NCBI GenBank assembly: GCA_944323275.1
Contig: CALUSA010000008.1
Coordinates: 1-45,758, forward strand
Source of the DNA: Candidatus Gastranaerophilales bacterium
Lineage (GTDB): Bacteria; Cyanobacteriota; Vampirovibrionia; Gastranaerophilales; Gastranaerophilaceae
Length of the DNA: 45,758 nt
Reading direction: 5' to 3'
Positions 41,545 through 45,758 of the stretch are shown here, piece by piece (within the stretch, counting starts at the first letter, position 1; the number at the start of each line of letters is the position of its first letter). The position numbers and the translations under genes were made by a program. The notes below the pieces were generated by a model. It saw nothing but the letters and a program-made list of their open reading frames with translations, was not told the origin of the DNA and did no database searches.

Positions 41545-42147
41545 TTACATCTGTTCAATAAATATTTCACCCTGACGCAGTACTTTTATTTCATCATTTA
41601 CAGCCAGTGCAACAGTAGAAGCCAGTCCCTGTGCCTTGAATCCGTAATCTTCAAATACATATTCCACATGATTCCCTACATTTTCAACAGCTTCTTTATA
41701 TGTAGAAGCTGCTTTTTGTCCGGAGAGGTTTGCGCTTGTTGTGGCGAGAACATGCCCGTCTATAATCTCGCACAGGTTTTTAAAAAAGGGGTTGTTCGGA
41801 ACACGGATTCCGACAGTATTTTTAAATGATGTGACATAATCCGGAGTATTGTCAGATTTTTCAAAAATCAGAGTTAATGCTCCGGGGAAATGTTTTTCCA
41901 TCAATTCATGAGCTTTTTGGGGAATATCTTTTACATACGGCAAAAGGTGTTCTACACTGTCGGACATTAAAATCAGCGGTTTTGAACGGTCACGGTTTTT
42001 GAGTTCATATATATTTTCGACACCTTTTTCGCTGTCCGGAAGACAGCCTACACCCCAGACCGTATCTGTCACAAAGGCAATTACCCCGCCTTGTTTTAAT
42101 TTTTCGTTTAATTTTTTTACATAAGTCGTATCACTGAAAATATCCAT
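41545..42147 (-). CDS. tsaC: Threonylcarbamoyl-AMP synthase (TsaC/Sua5/YrdC family)
   Basis: The 200-residue enzyme makes threonylcarbamoyl-AMP from threonine, bicarbonate and ATP, for the t6A modification at position 37 of tRNAs reading ANN codons. Family motifs are TDTVWGVGC, LKNRDRSKPL (KRRP-type ATP site), PGALTLIF, GIRVPNNPF and ATTSANLSG. It is the short YrdC form without the Sua5 C-terminal domain. It begins 6 bases after murJ in what looks like a spoIID-murJ-tsaC operon. Members of the related YciO group are an alternative, but TSANLSG and the Lys-Arg motif favour TsaC. Confidence 0.9.
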   Translation of the reverse strand: MDIFSDTTYVKKLNEKLKQGGVIAFVTDTVWGVGCLPDSEKGVENIYELKNRDRSKPLILMSDSVEHLLPYVKDIPQKAHELMEKHFPGALTLIFEKSDNTPDYVTSFKNTVGIRVPNNPFFKNLCEIIDGHVLATTSANLSGQKAASTYKEAVENVGNHVEYVFEDYGFKAQGLASTVALAVNDEIKVLRQGEIFIEQM

Positions 42148-42153
42148 AAATTA

Positions 42154-43764
42154 TTATCCTTTAAATTTCATCAATTTGCCTTTTACCCTGCCGTAAAGTT
42201 CAAACACGTAAGGGATTCTTACAATTGCGGCAAATATACTGTAAACAATTCCGCACAAAAGTGTTATTAAAATAATTTTTACAATCAACAAGAATTGTGT
42301 TGGTTCAAAATGTTTATCCCATAATTTGTAGGCTCCCAAACATACATAATATGTAGCAATAGATATCACAGCCATTTTAAAAAGATTTTTGAAATATACG
42401 CCATAATCCATGCTCATTTTTTTCTTTATTAAAAGTCCGAGCCAGAATCCATTTATCAATGTTACGAAAGAGGTCGAAAGTGTAATGCCGCCTATGCCTA
42501 ACTGTTTTACAAATAAAAAGTTTAAAACAAATTTTATGACAATAGATGATAATGCTACCAGAAACGGTGTTTTGGAATCATTAAAAGCATAAAATACTCT
42601 GGTTATTGAATCTCTGAATACATAAAATATAATAGAAATCGACAGATAGCAAAGTGCCTCGGACACCATCATTGTTGCAACTTCGTTGAAGGCACCACGT
42701 TGAAAAATTAACTGTATTGCATTTGTCGAGAGCAATAAAATCAATACAAGTATTGGGAATGCCACAAAATTCAACAGTCCCACACCTTTGTTAAAATAGT
42801 ATCTTATGTTGTCATAATCTTTTTCGCCAACGAGTTTTGAAAAAATAGGGAATAACGGAACAAGAAAAGCAGTGACAAGCACCCCTACAGGGAACTGAAA
42901 AAGTCTGTTTGCATAACCGATTGCCGACCATGCGCCTTCTTGTAATTGCGAGGCGAAAAACATATCAACGTAAATATACACCTGTCCGACAGTAGAGCTT
43001 AATATTGCAGGGAATAAAAGCTCAAGAATATTTTTAAATTGAGGGTTGTTCATAACCTCAAGATTGGGTTTAAATTTAAAACCCAGCTGTTTAAGCTTTG
43101 GCAGTTGATAAACAAACTGGCATAAAGCACCTACAGTTGTTGCCGCCGCAAGAATAATGCCGGAGTTGTCGTTATGAACAAGAGAAATTATAGCAATAAT
43201 TGCAACACTCATAAGAATGGGCGAAATATTAGGTATTAAAAACTCTTTATAAACAATCAAAACACCGTAGTAAATTCCGACAACACCGCCGACTGTTAAA
43301 ACAGGTGCCATTATTTTCAAATGCATACTTGCAAGATGTATCAATTCAGGTGAACCTTTGGAAATAATCAGCTGCATAATTACATCTGAAAACGCAAAAA
43401 CAAGCACACCAAGAATCAAGAATATAAGAAAAGAAGATGTTAAAAACGTATTAAACAATTTGTTTACATTTTCTGGTGCTTTTTCTTCAAGGTTAGGTAT
43501 CATTTTTGAAAATACTGAAACTACGGCACTGTGAAAAGGTCCGCCGATTCCGCCGAGCAAAATTATAGAAATTGCAGGAATTTGATATGCATAAAAATAA
43601 GCGTCAGATACCATGCCTGCACCGTAAAAATTTGCTATAACAATATCACGCAAAAAACCGATTAACTTGCTTATTATTGTAACAAATGCGATTATCCATG
43701 CCGCTTTTAACAGACTTTGAGTTTTAGACGCATTTGGAGTTATATTATCAGTTTTATCGGTCAT
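42154..43764 (-). CDS. murJ: Lipid II flippase MurJ
   Basis: The 536-residue MOP-superfamily membrane protein has about 14 spans and moves lipid II across the inner membrane for peptidoglycan synthesis. The N-terminal LLKAAWIIAFVTIISKLIGFLRDIVIANFYGAG carries the conserved SxxxGxxRD pattern, and GGIGGPFHSAVVSVFSK and YANRLFQFPVGVL are family marks. The N-terminal 15 residues are polar. Its ATG overlaps the stop of the SpoIID-like gene by one base (TAATG), indicating translational coupling of two cell-wall functions. Length is typical. Confidence 0.95.
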   Translation of the reverse strand: MTDKTDNITPNASKTQSLLKAAWIIAFVTIISKLIGFLRDIVIANFYGAGMVSDAYFYAYQIPAISIILLGGIGGPFHSAVVSVFSKMIPNLEEKAPENVNKLFNTFLTSSFLIFLILGVLVFAFSDVIMQLIISKGSPELIHLASMHLKIMAPVLTVGGVVGIYYGVLIVYKEFLIPNISPILMSVAIIAIISLVHNDNSGIILAAATTVGALCQFVYQLPKLKQLGFKFKPNLEVMNNPQFKNILELLFPAILSSTVGQVYIYVDMFFASQLQEGAWSAIGYANRLFQFPVGVLVTAFLVPLFPIFSKLVGEKDYDNIRYYFNKGVGLLNFVAFPILVLILLLSTNAIQLIFQRGAFNEVATMMVSEALCYLSISIIFYVFRDSITRVFYAFNDSKTPFLVALSSIVIKFVLNFLFVKQLGIGGITLSTSFVTLINGFWLGLLIKKKMSMDYGVYFKNLFKMAVISIATYYVCLGAYKLWDKHFEPTQFLLIVKIILITLLCGIVYSIFAAIVRIPYVFELYGRVKGKLMKFKG

Positions 43765-45578
43765 TATTTTGCCTCATTAAGTTCTACAAACAATTTTACA
43801 GGCTTTTTATGCGCCTGTGAATAAGGGAGCAAATATGTTATTCTGTTTTCTCCGTCTACCAGATACTCTGTAATATCAAATTTTTCAGGTTTGAATAATT
43901 GCGGTACAAGCTCCAGCTTGAATTCCTGGCTGTTTATAACAACTGTCATTGTTGTGAATTGAAATTTGTTTTCCGCAACAAGATAGACCTTATTTTTTCC
44001 ACGTTCTTTTTTGTCTGTGTAAAAAGTCTGTACGGCAGTGTCCTGACCGTTATTGCAGGATAATGTAACAGGATTTGTTGTAATAGCGGTATCAGTAAAA
44101 TAGTGTTGTATGATTTCGGCATAAGAATAGCCCTTGTCACCCATACTGCCTGCACCGTACTGGCTCATGCCCACGCCGTGCCCGTATCCGCCGCCATGGA
44201 CTATTACTTTTGTTAATATTGTATTTTTATCTTTTGAATCATTTTTTTCATTTTTATCAGGTTGTTTTGCCTCTGTAATTTGTGTTTCATCCCAGTTTTC
44301 CCATACGAGTTGGTTATCAGGTTTTTTGATATTATCGGTTTTATCAGGTATTTCCTGCTTTACTGTTTCAAAATCAAATACAATGTTTGCTGAGGGCAGA
44401 GCTTTGTTGTCTTTTTTAAATGTTCTTCTAATTACAAGTTCTTTTTGAACGTTAAAAACATTTTTGTCCGTTATAATATTTATTGACATAGCTTTGCCGG
44501 ATACACCTCTTTTGACAACTTTAATGTCTTTTAAGGTGCCGAAGTCTGAACTTTTTGTAAGTTTCGGTTTTACAAATCCTGTTGCCGATTGTGTAACAAG
44601 AGTGTTTTTAAGAACATCTTCAAGTTCTTTTACATCCCATTCCCTTACCCATCTGAAGTATGGAGAGTTGTTGTCAAAGGTTTTTGGGTCTGAAGTATAA
44701 AATTTTCTTGCTTCTTTTTCATCAGTTAATACAGGTGTTTTATCATTATCCGGAACACCTTTTAAAAACGGCTTTGCTACGGCGGGAAACATTTTTACAC
44801 CGTTCGCCATATCAACTGAAAAGGCATTTTCATAGCTTTCTGTATAACCGCCGGCTGTTGAGCTGTACAAAGCCAGTATAAGTTCGTTATTATGCATTGC
44901 AACAATGTTTTCTGTTTCATGTATTGCTTTGTCTGATAATTCCTGTTCTGTGTTAGCTCCAAAATAAACCTGACAGGCAACAGAATCGCATACGTCATAG
45001 TTATGATAATTTGTTTCTCTTGGTTTTAGTACATAATTTCTTGCAAGTATTGCCTGAGCTTTTAGTGCTTCCATTCCGAATCTGACAGGCATTTCGTTCG
45101 GAACGACGCCTCTTAAATAAGATTCGACATCAATAATGTTTATAATATTGAACAAATCATTTTTTTTAGGTGCTGCGGTTATTTCAATGGTGCCTCTGTA
45201 ATAAGCAGGTTTACCGGCTCTTTTTAAATCCGCAATTGTAACAAATCCGTTTGCGGAAGCTATTTCCACAGGACCTTTTATATCTTTTGCAATTGCTGTA
45301 TTATCTTGAGTGATTTTAAAAAGGTTATTTTTAATTTCTACCTGTGTAACATCATTAGCATTAAAAGTGCCTAAAAGTGTGTTTGTAGCTTTATCTGTTA
45401 GTGTATAAGCATCTGTTGCCGTCAATTGGGTCTGTGAAAAATAATAATTTGAAAAATCCTGACTGCTTATGCCTACCCGGACAATAGTGCCGTCTAACGC
45501 AGGGACTGCCTGTGCAGTATTGTTTAATCCGGCGGTCAAAAATAACATTAACAGTGACAAAAATATTTTTTTAAACAT
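43764..45578 (-). CDS. SpoIID/LytB domain protein (cell-wall lytic or amidase-enhancer type)
   Basis: The 604-residue exported protein has a signal peptide cut near residue 24 (NNTAQA). The SpoIID core spans about 120-285, with the catalytic-Glu motif VVPNEMP (E162) and MEALKAQAILARNYVL; the domain resumes near residue 470 with GGGYGHGVGMSQYGAG. A disordered acidic-Lys linker (about 405-455) interrupts the domain, and about 100 residues of beta-rich tail follow. SpoIID proteins cleave denuded glycan strands; relatives in cyanobacteria and other non-spore formers are common, so sporulation is not implied. It leads the operon with murJ and tsaC. Confidence 0.9.
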   Translation of the reverse strand: MFKKIFLSLLMLFLTAGLNNTAQAVPALDGTIVRVGISSQDFSNYYFSQTQLTATDAYTLTDKATNTLLGTFNANDVTQVEIKNNLFKITQDNTAIAKDIKGPVEIASANGFVTIADLKRAGKPAYYRGTIEITAAPKKNDLFNIINIIDVESYLRGVVPNEMPVRFGMEALKAQAILARNYVLKPRETNYHNYDVCDSVACQVYFGANTEQELSDKAIHETENIVAMHNNELILALYSSTAGGYTESYENAFSVDMANGVKMFPAVAKPFLKGVPDNDKTPVLTDEKEARKFYTSDPKTFDNNSPYFRWVREWDVKELEDVLKNTLVTQSATGFVKPKLTKSSDFGTLKDIKVVKRGVSGKAMSINIITDKNVFNVQKELVIRRTFKKDNKALPSANIVFDFETVKQEIPDKTDNIKKPDNQLVWENWDETQITEAKQPDKNEKNDSKDKNTILTKVIVHGGGYGHGVGMSQYGAGSMGDKGYSYAEIIQHYFTDTAITTNPVTLSCNNGQDTAVQTFYTDKKERGKNKVYLVAENKFQFTTMTVVINSQEFKLELVPQLFKPEKFDITEYLVDGENRITYLLPYSQAHKKPVKLFVELNEAK

Positions 45579-45650
45579 AGTAACTCTCTCTTTTAATTCA
45601 ATTTTATTATAAAAAGCAAAAAGTCGCCGAATAATTTGATAAAATCAACA

Positions 45651-45687
45651 AAAAAAAATCGGCTTTTTCTAAAAAAAGATTAAGCCG
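45651..45687 (-). terminator. Terminator-like hairpin between divergent genes
   Basis: CGGCTT/AAGCCG form a six-base stem with a long loop; read leftward it is followed by eight T. It lies upstream of the SpoIID-like gene, where no leftward gene visibly needs it, so it may end a transcript from beyond the window or act as a leader structure. Confidence 0.4.
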
Positions 45688-45730
45688 AGATGGATAGAAT
45701 TAGTATTACGGAGTTTATAGAGGAGTTTAC

Positions 45731-45758
45731 ATGAGCATGAAATCTTGTCAAAAATTTT
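45731..45758 (+). CDS. Start of a gene cut off by the right edge
   Basis: ATG 45731 is preceded by a strong AGAGGAG ribosome site at a spacing of 5 bases and continues as MSMKSCQKF to the end of the window. The product cannot be identified from nine residues. Confidence 0.55.

Noticed and set aside
43764..45578. SpoIID-like gene as a sign of endospore formation
   Set aside because: SpoIID/LytB domains are common in non-spore formers including cyanobacteria, and no other sporulation gene is present.

Overview
The window is an AT-rich bacterial chromosome segment, fully packed with genes on both strands, with no phage, insertion sequence or CRISPR array that I can see. Gene content points to a motile, diderm bacterium: flagellin and other flagellar parts, PilT, a Kdo-8-phosphate synthase (KdsA, needed for lipopolysaccharide), MurJ, a SpoIID/LytB protein, an S41 protease, a LOG protein and a biotin carboxylase. 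A DnaA-box-like, AT-rich region directly upstream of dnaN, as described for cyanobacterial origins, together with large lineage-type proteins of unknown function, makes a non-photosynthetic relative of cyanobacteria (Vampirovibrionia/Gastranaerophilales, gut-type) my best guess. This placement is an inference and was not tested by phylogeny.

Layout. 1-5400: a cut-off Cys-containing protein, a 2-hydroxyacyl-CoA dehydratase-type activase, a hypothetical, an odd structured intergenic element (2138-2510), rsfS, a Cys/Lys-rich secreted protein, a Fur regulator and a glycosyltransferase. 5400-10600: a CHASE2-GGDEF cyclase, Hsp20, a YcgR/PilZ-like protein and leuA. 10600-12000: tRNA-Leu(UAG) inside what looks like a longer transcription unit, and tRNA-Ala(GGC) on the other strand with its own promoter. 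12000-19000: dGTPase, a GH13-like barrel protein, a DUF262-like fragment, flagellin, a degenerate receiver/GGDEF protein and an isochorismatase-family hydrolase. 19000-19340: the candidate replication origin, then dnaN. 20500-28600: a membrane protein with phosphohexomutase, pheA, ctpA, a fliJ-fliK-flgG-like operon and a cytosolic metzincin. 28600-40000: pilT, kdsA, a GAF-GGDEF cyclase coupled to a TPR protein, a 1291-residue protein with a 205-residue partner, a GT39-type membrane enzyme and a LOG protein. 40000-45758: accC, tsaC, murJ and spoIID-like genes, and the first codons of a further gene.

How the genes fit together. Two intact cyclases with inhibitory sites, one dead GGDEF protein and one PilZ protein sit among flagellar and pilus genes, so cyclic-di-GMP control of motility is the clearest regulatory theme. 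The SpoIID-like, MurJ and TsaC genes form an envelope-related operon with one-base and six-base junctions. Several genes (14603, 27716, 39420) have a TATAAT box 6-7 bases before the start codon and no ribosome binding site, suggesting leaderless mRNAs.

The strongest leads for something new are the large repeat/hydrophobic protein at 34019-37894 with its small downstream gene, the origin region with its GC-skew switch, the structured intergenic elements at 2138-2510 and around tRNA-Leu, and the isolated DUF262-like and GH13-like proteins.
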